Shown here one piece after another: positions 1 to 7,031 of a stretch of DNA of 64,000 nucleotides. The notes below the pieces were generated by a model that did no database searches, was not told where the DNA came from, and saw nothing but the letters and a program-made list of their open reading frames with translations. The stretch spans positions 1 through 64,000 of the forward strand of contig NZ_JAUSCC010000052.1 in the NCBI RefSeq assembly GCF_030651745.1, given 5' to 3'. The stretch is from Methylophaga sp. (GTDB taxonomy: Bacteria > Pseudomonadota > Gammaproteobacteria > Nitrosococcales > Methylophagaceae). Numbering within the stretch: position 1 is the first letter of the stretch; every line of letters begins with the position of its first letter. The translations under genes were made by a program, and so were the position numbers.

Positions 1-125
1 TTCGGGCGGATGTATTCGATTACATTGAACGTTTTTATAACCCGAAACGTCGTCATTCGACATTAGGCGGAATTAGTCCGGTAGAATTTGAAAAAGGCTA
101 TACGGGCTTAACTATGTGTCCGTGA
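1..125 (+). mobile_element. 3' end of an IS3-family transposase (OrfB), cut by the window edge
   Basis: Reading from base 3, the frame gives 40 residues ending at a TGA at 123-125. It contains YIERFYNPKRRHSTLGG followed by SPVEFE, the standard C-terminal end of the DDE integrase core of IS3-type OrfB transposases, including the region of the last catalytic Glu. Only this tail is visible, so whether the element is intact cannot be told. It marks the left edge of the cassette array and suggests that insertion or recombination happened there. The terminal inverted repeat was not identified. Confidence 0.85.
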
Positions 126-330
126 ATTTGTGGGAAACCCATGGAGTATCCCGAAAATTGAAGATTCGATAAAGAAAATATCGAGAGGAATTTTGCTGCA
201 AAAACCGCAATTTGTTTGGGGTAACAAAGAACGGGGTGTTCTTACCGTATTTTGTTGTCTTTGCATTAGTTTAGGGCAGTGTAAAACCTCAATTTGCGTT
301 AACGTTTACCACTGAGCCAGTGGTATCCAA
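126..330. other. Non-coding stretch between IS end and first cassette gene
   Basis: No convincing gene. It should hold the right end of the IS3-type element and the 3' flank of the neighbouring minus-strand cassette. A perfect 8-bp hairpin with a 3-nt loop (TACCACTG-AGC-CAGTGGTA) lies at 307-325, just beyond the stop codon at 331, and could terminate that gene. An attC site would be expected here, but the core sites are not in attC order, so the last cassette looks truncated. Confidence 0.5.
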
Positions 331-1074
331 CTACTTTCGGAAACGCTTAAAAGAATTATCAAAACTAATCTTCTCGGAAGCGTCTAGGATTTCAGAAAGC
401 CCGCTGATAGTGCGACTGCTTATTTTTTCAGTGCAATAGTACAGCTCTTTATTTTCGTCGTTCCTGAAAAGGTGAAAGTACTTTTTTAGCGAATCGTTTA
501 TCTCAAATTTTAGCCGTTCTACGGTGTGAGGCATGAATCTCTTATTTTCAAATCCAGTGACTTCGATCAAGATAGCTTTTCTATGAATAATATCTCCACG
601 AAACTCATGTAATCTGTTGAACCACTCATGATGTTCTCTGGCTACAAGAGTTCCAAAGTCGTGCTCTGAATAAACCTCTTTAGTTTTTTTAACAAAGCCA
701 TTCCATTTCAAGGTCTGGCACTTAGGCCCGTACAAATATAAACCTAGGTAGTTTCCGAAGTAATCCGACAGTGATCCAAGATTGAACAAGATATTATCAA
801 AACAATAGCTCAGCTGATTTATTGCATTGAAAGTGAGATCCAGTTGGTCACCAGTGTCTCCACTATTCACTTCGTATTTCTTTACATGCACATCGATAAA
901 TTGCTTAAGAATAGACATCTGCTGAAACGTGGCTCCCAGCCGATGCTTAACATAGTCTCGACGTGTAGTGCACTCTTTGGAGTGCGGAAACATTAAATTC
1001 TGCCCGTATTTATTCAGGGCAAGCTGAGAATTATTCTTTAGCAATTTTCTGTCAAATTCTCTGAATATTTGCAC
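331..1074 (-). CDS. Cassette-borne hypothetical protein with HEPN-like motif
   Basis: A 247-residue, soluble-looking, mostly helical protein that I do not recognise by name. Residues 159-164 read RGDIIH, which fits the R-x4-6-H signature of HEPN ribonucleases; it lies in the helical stretch EFRGDIIHRKA, as in HEPN proteins of toxin and defence loci. The start is GTG at 1074 with AGGAAG 9 bases upstream. It is the last readable cassette of the array, right after the attC at 1103-1173. No attC follows it and the IS3 end lies 200 bp away, so its downstream border is probably damaged. HEPN assignment is by motif only, so RNase activity is an inference. Confidence 0.6.
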   Translation of the reverse strand: MQIFREFDRKLLKNNSQLALNKYGQNLMFPHSKECTTRRDYVKHRLGATFQQMSILKQFIDVHVKKYEVNSGDTGDQLDLTFNAINQLSYCFDNILFNLGSLSDYFGNYLGLYLYGPKCQTLKWNGFVKKTKEVYSEHDFGTLVAREHHEWFNRLHEFRGDIIHRKAILIEVTGFENKRFMPHTVERLKFEINDSLKKYFHLFRNDENKELYYCTEKISSRTISGLSEILDASEKISFDNSFKRFRK

Positions 1075-1102
1075 TAAACTTCCTAGAAGGGCTTATGGTT
1101 GC

Positions 1103-1173
1103 GCATAACCGCGCGCAAAAAAAGCAGAGCGAAGCGCCACTTTTTGAAATCCGATTTTATGCGATTGTTAGCC
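1103..1173 (-). other. attC recombination site 5
   Basis: Bounded on the minus strand by GGCTAAC (overlapping the stop of the gene ending at 1168) and GTTATGC at 1103-1109. In between, GCGCAAAAAAAG and CTTTTTG arms pair around AGCGAAGCG, giving the imperfect hairpin expected of attC. It separates the two-gene cassette from the last cassette. Confidence 0.7.
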
Positions 1174-1626
1174 AATTTTAAGTTGCTTCACACCATTCCA
1201 CAGCATGTTTTCAATAATCTCTTCAGAACGTGAAATGGTTTTCTCTTTTCTCTCACCATGTGAAATAGAACCTCGGCTTGTTGTTTTAAACTCGCTTAGA
1301 AATTCGAGATTGAAGCGCTTCGTGTACATCTTTGATTCTGCTGCATCTTCCTTTTCTTCGTCGCGCCATACAATAGTGATCCAAAATTCTAATTTGTCTT
1401 CCTGGCCTAGATTCAGTTCGCCGATCTTTTTATTAAACGATTGTTTTTTCTTATCTAGTGTCAGCGATATCGAAGGCCCAGCAGACGTGCCTAAATCTTG
1501 ATAATTAGTCCATTCAAGTGAAACTCCAAGTAAATCTTTAACAACATCGACAAGGTGCTTAACCGTAAGATCTGGAGAAAAAGGTACTTCTAGTATCGCA
1601 GGTGTTCGATTATTAGAGATACGCAT
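1168..1626 (-). CDS. Ubiquitin-like (beta-grasp) small protein, second gene of a two-gene cassette
   Basis: 152 residues. The first ~88 look like a beta-grasp ubiquitin-like domain: an N-terminal strand pair (RISNN..AILEVPF), a helix (TVKHLVDVVKDLLGV), a strand with SISLTLD, then KKIGELNLGQEDKLEFWI, the typical end of YukD/EsaB- and ubiquitin-like folds. A charged linker and an Arg/Lys/Glu-rich helix follow, and the chain ends in a single Gly (KIG), not the GG of classical modifiers. It starts 21 bp after the nuclease-like gene with no attC between them, so the two genes share one cassette and are probably co-translated. Function unknown. The fold is inferred from the sequence pattern; a structure prediction would settle it. 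Confidence 0.55.
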   Translation of the reverse strand: MRISNNRTPAILEVPFSPDLTVKHLVDVVKDLLGVSLEWTNYQDLGTSAGPSISLTLDKKKQSFNKKIGELNLGQEDKLEFWITIVWRDEEKEDAAESKMYTKRFNLEFLSEFKTTSRGSISHGERKEKTISRSEEIIENMLWNGVKQLKIG

Positions 1627-1647
1627 GATCAGACTAGAACACTTAAC

Positions 1648-2193
1648 TTATGATGCATATTGCGAGACGTAATGGGGAAAGTAGCTTTGGTTTTCAAATG
1701 CTTGAATTACGCGTTCTTTCGCCACAGGCACTCTATAGTCAAAACGATCATAGATTAAATTTGCGTGGCGAATGCAAAGCTTATCCCAATACTCTGGACC
1801 TAAAAATTCTATTTGTTTTTCATTTAACCCTAGCTCTTTAGCAGTACCTATAATCGACGTGAATGCAGTGCCAGTGTAATTAGCGTTTGTGGCAAACGCA
1901 AAAGCTTCCCATGAGAGTTTTTCTTTCTCTGAAAAGGCGGAGTTTAGAGATTTTATACTTTCAGTTGAATTTAGAGACCCGAACGCGCCTTGTTCATTAC
2001 TCTTACACTGAAATGCTCTTTGTGCATTTCTATGAAGTATGTCGACCCCTTTATCGGGTGGCCGAAGCCGAATCAAAGAAGAGTCGTTAAGTTCCGCATC
2101 CAACAAAGTAAAACAAAGTGATTCCCATGCATCACCGAAGCTTGTGTCTGGCGGATTAATACGAAGAAACTGAGCTGAAAAATCAAACTTCAA
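1648..2193 (-). CDS. PD-(D/E)XK-like nuclease, first gene of a two-gene cassette
   Basis: 181 residues. The pattern E24 ... GVD (49-51) ... FQCK (61-64) matches the Mrr/restriction-endonuclease core (E, D, Q-x-K) with hydrophobic strands around it, so this is probably a DNA-cleaving or DNA-binding protein. It starts at TTG 2193 with AAGGAAG upstream, about 20 bp after the attC at 2213-2284, the expected place for a cassette gene. The ubiquitin-like gene follows in the same cassette. No methyltransferase is nearby, so a classical restriction-modification pair is unlikely. The role as a defence effector is an inference. Confidence 0.65.
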   Translation of the reverse strand: MKFDFSAQFLRINPPDTSFGDAWESLCFTLLDAELNDSSLIRLRPPDKGVDILHRNAQRAFQCKSNEQGAFGSLNSTESIKSLNSAFSEKEKLSWEAFAFATNANYTGTAFTSIIGTAKELGLNEKQIEFLGPEYWDKLCIRHANLIYDRFDYRVPVAKERVIQAFENQSYFPHYVSQYAS

Positions 2194-2212
2194 GATGCTT
2201 CCTTATTGTGTT

Positions 2213-2284
2213 GGCTAACGCCTGCATTTTCGGCTGGTTTGGAGCGCAGCGGAAACCCAGTCCGGCAACATGCGCTTGTTAGAA
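2213..2284 (-). other. attC recombination site 4
   Basis: On the minus strand it runs from TTCTAACAAGCGCATG to GCAGGCGTTAGCC. The arms CTGGGTTTCCGCTGC and GAGCGCAGCGGAAACCCAG fold back on each other. The stop codon TAA of the membrane-protein gene lies inside the first core. This is the clearest attC of the array. Confidence 0.8.
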
Positions 2285-3019
2285 GATTTTTGCGTGATCA
2301 CACTCTACTACTTCAAATTGCTTCCCTGATTCACGACCGTCAAAGTATGCTAATACTTTATTGCCGCCTAGAAAAATTACGGATTTTGATTCATTAGCCC
2401 ATTCGTCTCCACAAAGATGGGAAGAATTAAAGTCTGTGTTGAGAGCAAATGTTCGAGTTATATCTTTTATGTGCATTGTAAAATTAAGCATTAATGTCAC
2501 AAAGAAAGACATTAAGAAAGTTAGAGCAAAGATTCCTGCAATAATCTTCAGCGTTTTCTTAATTGAAAAACCTACTAAAAGTGCAATACCCAAAAAAGGT
2601 ATTATAAACATTGAAATTACTATAGTTGCCGTATGAATACCGGCCAAATAGTCGGGATAGTAAAGAAGACTTACTGGAGCAACTAAGACAGTTAGAAACG
2701 CGCCTGTAATACCAAATTTAGAAGGATCTACCGGAAAGGTGGAATTTAACAATGCTGTAGCCCACGATTGAGCATATAGAGAGTAAACAAATACAATGTA
2801 CGAAATAACAACAGTCCAATGCCAGAATTTTAAGTGCTCCCTTATCTGTTTTCCTGTATCAGATAAAGACAACCAGAATAATGCATTTATATGTGGTAGA
2901 TAGCCTGTATATACCAAAAGAATCGTTAGAGTGTAAATATTCATTTTAATGAAAGCTATAGCAATCAAAGCCACCCACAAATAGAGAGTGTTTAAATGAA
3001 TGTTATTGAATATTTTCAA
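2279..3019 (-). CDS. Cassette-borne multi-pass membrane protein of unknown function
   Basis: 246 residues with about five hydrophobic helices: residues ~11-40, 60-80, 100-120, 128-150 and 155-180. A hydrophilic C-terminal domain of ~65 residues follows. No family recognised. It starts at TTG 3019, preceded by AAGGAG at 8-9 bases, and its TAA stop is part of the downstream attC core, so it exactly fills a cassette. Integral-membrane proteins of unknown role are common among integron cassettes. In an array rich in nuclease-like genes a membrane effector is conceivable, but nothing in the sequence proves it. Confidence 0.6.
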   Translation of the reverse strand: MKIFNNIHLNTLYLWVALIAIAFIKMNIYTLTILLVYTGYLPHINALFWLSLSDTGKQIREHLKFWHWTVVISYIVFVYSLYAQSWATALLNSTFPVDPSKFGITGAFLTVLVAPVSLLYYPDYLAGIHTATIVISMFIIPFLGIALLVGFSIKKTLKIIAGIFALTFLMSFFVTLMLNFTMHIKDITRTFALNTDFNSSHLCGDEWANESKSVIFLGGNKVLAYFDGRESGKQFEVVECDHAKIF

Positions 3020-3050
3020 GTCAGCTCCTTGAGCATGGGGAACTCATTCT

Positions 3051-3110
3051 TCTAACGTTTGCAGCAGGGGCGCGACGTCAGGAGCGTCCCTTGCCTGCAT
3101 TTGTTAGTAA
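3051..3110 (-). other. attC recombination site 3
   Basis: Cores TACTAAC and CGTTAGA on the minus strand, with arms TGCAGGCAAGGGACGC and GCGCCCCTGCTGCA pairing in between. The C-terminal codons of the HNH-like gene run into the site and its TGA stop (3078) lies within it, a common cassette arrangement. Confidence 0.7.
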
Positions 3111-3908
3111 ATTGTTTGCAGCTTCATAGTGCTCTTTCCGAGTAAGCTGCATGCCCTGAAGGTCAACGAAACTTCTACTAGTTTGCTTCAAGTTAATCGC
3201 CCACTTGGATGGATCAACAAGCTGCATCCCTTTGTTTTCTTTCAGCCAGCGTCTCAGTTGGGAACGCCTAAAGCCAGGCTTCACTTCACTGTTGAAAATA
3301 ACTAAATGGAAAACCAATGCTCCAATGACTATGGATCTTACAATATGGCTACCTGAGATGCCCGGCACCCAAGATAACCTCACGAAAAATGGGTTTGAGT
3401 AGCCTTGGTCCGAAATTGGCAATTGGCTCGAAAATTTCACCGCCTCCTCATTAGAGAGCTTCTCCGGCTTAACTAAGCCAGCTAGCAGGAAAATATTTTT
3501 CGGGGCTCCCCGGTCGCCCTCACCACCCAATATAAACCCTCTGTAACATTCCAATATATGCGCTTGATTTTTTGCCGCCCTTGCAGAATTGAAAGAGAGC
3601 TTCATTAGCCACCGCAAAAGCAAGCAATGATCATACTGGACAACTTTATTTTTCAGAAGAAAATTATCGACAAAGACTCCAGCATCAGTAAGAAAATTCT
3701 TTCCGTAGCCATCAAGCTCGCTCAAAATCCCATTGTTGCATTGCCTACAAACATCTCTTATTTTAGCCTCACCACCTACTATTTTTTTGGCGCTTTCATT
3801 CCACCCGATGTTACCACCACTAGTCCTTTGGTAGCTGTATAAGAAACTAGGAATAATATGCTCACGCGAAGGCGAACATTCATTATCACAGTAGGCACAA
3901 ATTGACAT
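3078..3908 (-). CDS. HNH-type endonuclease-like protein
   Basis: 276 residues. The N-terminus has C4-x2-C7, then REHIIP (15-20) with the His expected of an HNH centre, then CRQCNNG (54-60), a second Cys pair followed by the Asn residues typical of zinc-stabilised HNH nucleases. The rest, about 200 residues, is mixed and without recognised domains. It starts at 3908 about 10 bp from the attC at 3918-3987. A metal-dependent nuclease is likely from the motif order. The target and any partner are unknown, and no methylase is present. The C-terminus continues into its own attC. Confidence 0.65.
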   Translation of the reverse strand: MSICAYCDNECSPSREHIIPSFLYSYQRTSGGNIGWNESAKKIVGGEAKIRDVCRQCNNGILSELDGYGKNFLTDAGVFVDNFLLKNKVVQYDHCLLLRWLMKLSFNSARAAKNQAHILECYRGFILGGEGDRGAPKNIFLLAGLVKPEKLSNEEAVKFSSQLPISDQGYSNPFFVRLSWVPGISGSHIVRSIVIGALVFHLVIFNSEVKPGFRRSQLRRWLKENKGMQLVDPSKWAINLKQTSRSFVDLQGMQLTRKEHYEAANNLLTNAGKGRS

Positions 3909-3917
3909 GCTGCTTCC

Positions 3918-3987
3918 CTAGTAACGCCTGTAACACTTGTCCGAAAAAGCGTAGATTTTTTGGGTCAAGTGCTTTTTTTTGTTAACC
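3918..3987 (-). other. attC recombination site 2
   Basis: Minus-strand cores GGTTAAC (overlapping the stop at 3982) and GCGTTAC. The arms GCACTTGACCC and GGACAAGTGT are complementary, joined by an AT-rich spacer. The palindrome is less GC-rich than those of sites 1 and 4. Confidence 0.7.
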
Positions 3988-4551
3988 AAGATTTTCACAA
4001 TATACGATTCCATCGCCGTCCATGTAACCAAAAGTATGCGGATGAAATAACTTTGGTCCTGGATAAAATGAATTCTCTTTCGGCCCATGATATAGAAGTA
4101 TAAGTATGAGCAATGCAGCACTAGAGTTTAAAGCATTCTTTAATGTCGCCCGATTAAAATGGGTAGTTCGATGGTGCTTTACCTTATTATTGCTCTGCCA
4201 CCATAATGGTGGATTATTTTCTTCTTCCCAGTTACTCCAAGGCCTAAGCTCTATACCAAACCTTGGAATCGTTAATCTTGCATTAACTATGCGAGGATAT
4301 CTTGGCACAATTATGCTTCGATACGCATTAATGCCGCTTGCAGCTGCGGAAGGAGCTATCTCTTCACAGATATGTCTAGCCAGTACATCAACCTCTGCTG
4401 AAGCAGCCATCAAAATCCTAGCCAACTCTATGGAATAACACTCGTAGTTAGCTTCCGTAATTTCAATCCACCTGGACAGCCGCGAGATATCTTCTTCTAT
4501 GCAGAGAAAATAGTTCAGATGATCAGGTAGTTTGTAATGTTCTATTCCCAT
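3982..4551 (-). CDS. Cassette-borne hypothetical protein, possibly HEPN-like
   Basis: 189 residues. The centre is a helical region (ARILMAASAEVDVLARHICEE), then WWQSNNKVKHHR around residue 125 and a hydrophobic helix (SSAALLILILL). The N-K-V-K-H-x-R motif after an aromatic stretch resembles a widespread family of small HEPN-like proteins, but the strict R-x4-6-H signature is not clear. It starts at ATG 4551 about 16 bp after the attC core and ends inside the next attC. No catalytic role is claimed. Confidence 0.5.
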   Translation of the reverse strand: MGIEHYKLPDHLNYFLCIEEDISRLSRWIEITEANYECYSIELARILMAASAEVDVLARHICEEIAPSAAASGINAYRSIIVPRYPRIVNARLTIPRFGIELRPWSNWEEENNPPLWWQSNNKVKHHRTTHFNRATLKNALNSSAALLILILLYHGPKENSFYPGPKLFHPHTFGYMDGDGIVYCENLG

Positions 4552-4566
4552 TCGGTTTCATCCATA

Positions 4567-4640
4567 GGGCTAACGCCTTGCTCACTGGAAAATTTCGAGC
4601 GCAGCGAGTAATTTTTCCGCGTGCAGCAAATTGTTATGCC
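4567..4640 (-). other. attC recombination site 1
   Basis: Minus-strand cores GGCATAAC (just after the TAA at 4641) and GCGTTAGCC, with arms TTTGCTGCACGCGGAAAAAT and ATTTTCCAGTGAGCAA around CTCGCTGCGCTCGA. Good match to the attC plan. Confidence 0.8.
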
Positions 4641-5303
4641 TTAGCGCTCCAAATGATTGAGAATCAATTCCTCAGTAAACACGATCGTCGTATCGACATC
4701 ACCCAACTCGAACTCGCCCCATTGTGCATGTGTTGCCTTCGTGCGTACGTGTGCTGCAACCTTAGCGCGTTTTGCCTTCACTTGGGTTAGAGTTCCGGAC
4801 TTAACAAGATCGTCGATTAACGTATCTAATTTCTTGCCTTTCTCAGTAACACCCGCGTTTCGACAAATGCTCCGCAATGAGTCCTCAAAAACAACACCGG
4901 CAATTACACCAGCCTCATTCTTACGCTTCTCTCTTGCATATTCCTTTGCGTGGTCCAAGAAGTCGTCAAAAACAGCCGCTCTAGTTTGATTTTCTATAGA
5001 GGCTAACAAGCCCAAATCAATGTCTTCCAATAGCGCCTTAAGAATTACTGTAACTTCACCTACCGACTCTTGTGTACAGTATCCGCGATCTAAACCACAT
5101 ATTTTATCCACGGACATCCTATATGGATTGCTGGGGTTGTTTACAACCAAATGTACGATATTGTGAGTTGAAGCTAGCCACGCAACACAATCTTGCAGAT
5201 GCGCCTTATTACGCACTTGGCCGTGCTCGTTTCCATGTTTTAGCTGATCACCTGACCGTATTAGGACACCGAACTTGCTTCTCACTCTTTCGTCAATTTC
5301 CAT
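4641..5303 (-). CDS. Cassette-borne hypothetical protein with C-terminal HEPN-like motif
   Basis: 220 residues, soluble and helix-rich. The second half (from ~105) contains a regular helical domain ending in KRAKVAAHVRTKATH: R179-x5-H185 fits the R-x4-6-H HEPN signature. The closing segment (WGEFELGDVDTTI...LILNHLE) is common in uncharacterised bacterial proteins of this shape. It starts at ATG 5303 preceded by GGAAG, about 20 bp from the GTTATGCC core at 5324-5331. As the rightmost cassette it would be the most recently inserted if the array grew in the usual way. Function unknown; RNA cleavage is only suggested by the motif. Confidence 0.55.
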   Translation of the reverse strand: MEIDERVRSKFGVLIRSGDQLKHGNEHGQVRNKAHLQDCVAWLASTHNIVHLVVNNPSNPYRMSVDKICGLDRGYCTQESVGEVTVILKALLEDIDLGLLASIENQTRAAVFDDFLDHAKEYAREKRKNEAGVIAGVVFEDSLRSICRNAGVTEKGKKLDTLIDDLVKSGTLTQVKAKRAKVAAHVRTKATHAQWGEFELGDVDTTIVFTEELILNHLER

Positions 5304-5323
5304 CGGCAGCTTCCATTTTATAA

Positions 5324-5331
5324 GGCATAAC
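5324..5331 (-). other. Cassette-array boundary core site
   Basis: The minus strand reads GTTATGCC immediately after a small palindrome TAACAG-A-CTGTTA. It occupies the place where attI would join the first cassette, but no integrase gene is adjacent. The ~480-bp repeat copy A ends at exactly this point. Confidence 0.5.
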
Positions 5332-5831
5332 AGTCTGTTAATGAGGTCTGCGACCTCATAATAATTATTAACGTGAATGGATCATAAATGTAGTGCACTA
5401 AATTCGCGCCAAATAACACATTGAAATATTTGATTTTTTTCAGGTAGGATTTTGCTGTATGAATTAATCGTGAATGATTAATTATTAGTTTTCTGCCCGA
5501 ACAGGCTTGGAATTGAGTTGATGCGAGCTGAATATCCATACCGGCCTCAAAATGAGAGATGGCTCACAATTTATACGGTTTTAGAAATTAAAACAAACCT
5601 TTGATTTATTTGAAATATTAATGGTTAGCCGGAGATATAAATTTACTGCAGATGATTTCATTGGCTGAGGTTAAATCTGTAATGACAATCCAAAGATTTT
5701 CTCTGTGATCTCTGTGCCTCTGTGGTTAATTTTTAAAAACCGATCAGCTCTCAAATCCCAGACAAAAAAATGGCCCAGTTTTAGTTCAAAACTGAGCCAT
5801 TTTTAGTTAGCTGAATAATTAAGGGACTAAC
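5328..5831. repeat. ~500-bp non-coding repeat, copy A
   Basis: No gene lies between the cassette array and aqpZ. The segment aligns in blocks with 6561-7028. Shared blocks are: a GAGGTC-NNN-GACCTC-type palindrome with GTTAATGAGG at its left end; TTAATCGTGAATGATT; GCTGAATATCCATA; CTCNGTGCC...GGTTAATTTTTAAAAA; and a terminator hairpin at its right end. Order and spacing are kept, but many positions differ, so the duplication is old or the copies came from different sources. Copy A ends at the cassette-array core site. Confidence 0.75.
5765..5804 (-). terminator. Rho-independent terminator of aqpZ
   Basis: AAAATGGCTCAGTTTT pairs with AAAACTGGGCCATTTT and is followed by a T-run on the minus strand, about 35 bp after the aqpZ stop. 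A near-identical hairpin ends the neighbouring gene at 6977-7016. Confidence 0.8.
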
Positions 5832-5840
5832 ATTTACAAC

Positions 5841-6530
5841 TCAGTCTTCAGACTTTCCAATGAAGCGGTAAATGACCGCGCCCAGAAGACCGCCGATAAG
5901 GGGTGCAACCCAGAAAAGCCAGAGCTGAGCAGTCGCCCAATCACCGACGAAGACTGCCACACCTGTGCTTCGAGCTGGATTGACCGAAGTGTTCGTCACC
6001 GGAATACTAATTAGATGGATCAACGTTAGACCCAAGCCAATAGCAATGGGAGCAAAGCCAGCAGGTGCTCGCTTATCTGTCGCTCCCAGTATGATGACAA
6101 CGAACATCATGGTCATAACAACTTCGGTAATTAAAGCTGCTTGCAATGTGTAGCCGCCAGGCGAGTGCTCACCGTAACCATTCGAAGCAAAGCCGCTTGC
6201 CACATCAAAACCCGCTTGGCCCGTGGCAATAAGATAAAGTACGCCGCCCGCCAAAATGGCACCAAAGACCTGCGCGGCGATATAAGGTGGTAGTTCCTTT
6301 GCCGGAAACCTCCCACCGGCCCAAAGCCCGACGGAAACTGCAGGATTCAAATGACAACCTGAAATGTGTCCGATCGCGTAGGCCATTGTCAGTACCGTTA
6401 AACCAAAGGCAAGCGACACACCCACTAAACCTATACCGACTTCCGGAAAGGCCGCCGCTAGCACTGCACTACCGCAACCTCCCAGAACCAGCCAAAATGT
6501 ACCAATCAACTCTGCTGCATACTTTTTCAT
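5841..6530 (-). CDS. aqpZ: Aquaporin Z
   Basis: 229 residues, the usual length of AqpZ. It is an inner-membrane water channel with six membrane helices and two half-helices. Both NPA boxes are intact (HLNPAVS at 60-66 and SVNPARS at 182-188). The selectivity filter residues F42, H172, T181 and R187 are those of water-selective AqpZ rather than glycerol channels. It starts at ATG 6530 with AAGGAAAG upstream. The gene stands alone between two copies of the same non-coding segment, which suggests that the gene with one flank was inserted or duplicated as a unit. Confidence 0.95.
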   Translation of the reverse strand: MKKYAAELIGTFWLVLGGCGSAVLAAAFPEVGIGLVGVSLAFGLTVLTMAYAIGHISGCHLNPAVSVGLWAGGRFPAKELPPYIAAQVFGAILAGGVLYLIATGQAGFDVASGFASNGYGEHSPGGYTLQAALITEVVMTMMFVVIILGATDKRAPAGFAPIAIGLGLTLIHLISIPVTNTSVNPARSTGVAVFVGDWATAQLWLFWVAPLIGGLLGAVIYRFIGKSED

Positions 6531-6560
6531 GTTTCTTTCCTTTTATTAATAAAGTGCTTC

Positions 6561-7028
6561 CTAACAGGCAGTTAATGAGGTCTTTAACCTCAGAATAATC
6601 ATTCACGTGACTGGCTCATAAGCAGATCTGTTCTGCATGGGCAGCTTTAAGTGACTGAAATTTAATATGTTCTTCAGGGGATTTTGGACGAGATTCATTA
6701 ATCGTGAATGATTGACGATTAATTTTCTGTATGAACAAAATTGGAATATGGGTGTGGGGGTAAGCTGAATATCCATATCGGCCATCAAAAATGTGAAAGA
6801 CAAAATTCTAATACTATTCAGGAATGTCAGAAAACCTTTTTTGAATGCCCCGGGTTTGCCTGAGATGCTAGCGATGATGGTTTCACTTGATGCCAGAAAG
6901 GCACAATCCTCGACAATTGTTTTCTCGGTGCCCTATGGTTAATTTTTAAAAACAGATTAATTCACAAATCATGGACTAAAAAATGGCCCAGTTTTACAAA
7001 AACTGAGCCATGTTTATTTAACTAAATA
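6561..7028. repeat. ~480-bp non-coding repeat, copy B
   Basis: Diverged counterpart of 5328-5831, lying between aqpZ and the YcnI-like gene. It starts with CTAACAGGCAGTTAATGAGG (compare ATAACAGTCTGTTAATGAGG at copy A) and ends with the same terminator hairpin. In both copies the minus-strand order is gene stop, terminator, conserved spacer, GAGGT palindrome, TAAC...GTTA, next gene. No coding sequence is seen in it. Confidence 0.75.
6977..7016 (-). terminator. Terminator of the YcnI-like gene
   Basis: Stem ATGGCTCAGTTTT / AAAACTGGGCCAT with a T-run on the minus strand, 15 bp after the stop codon at 7032. Paralogous to the aqpZ terminator. Confidence 0.75.
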
Positions 7029-7031
7029 GTT

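Larger units (their letters stand above)
331..5331 (-). mobile_element. Integron-type gene cassette array without integrase (CALIN-like)
   Basis: Six genes and one tightly linked pair partner are all read on the minus strand and are separated by short imperfect palindromes of 60-75 bp. Each palindrome has a (G/T)NNTAAC-type core at the gene's 3' end and a GCGTTAG/GTTATGC-type core just before the next gene. Stop codons fall in or next to the first core and several genes start within about 30 bp of the second, as is usual for cassettes. No integrase gene lies beside the array: on the upstream side (right) comes aqpZ. The array is therefore a cluster of attC sites lacking an integrase within this window, or is separated from its integrase. 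Confidence 0.8.

Noticed and set aside
130..315. 61-residue ORF downstream of the IS3 fragment
   Set aside because: No ribosome site, no recognisable motif, and it lies in the IS border; judged a chance ORF.
301..330. attC-like site after the last cassette gene
   Set aside because: There is a good 8-bp hairpin, but the core sequences are in the wrong order (GTT-type first, AAC-type second), so it does not fit attC; treated as a terminator-like hairpin.
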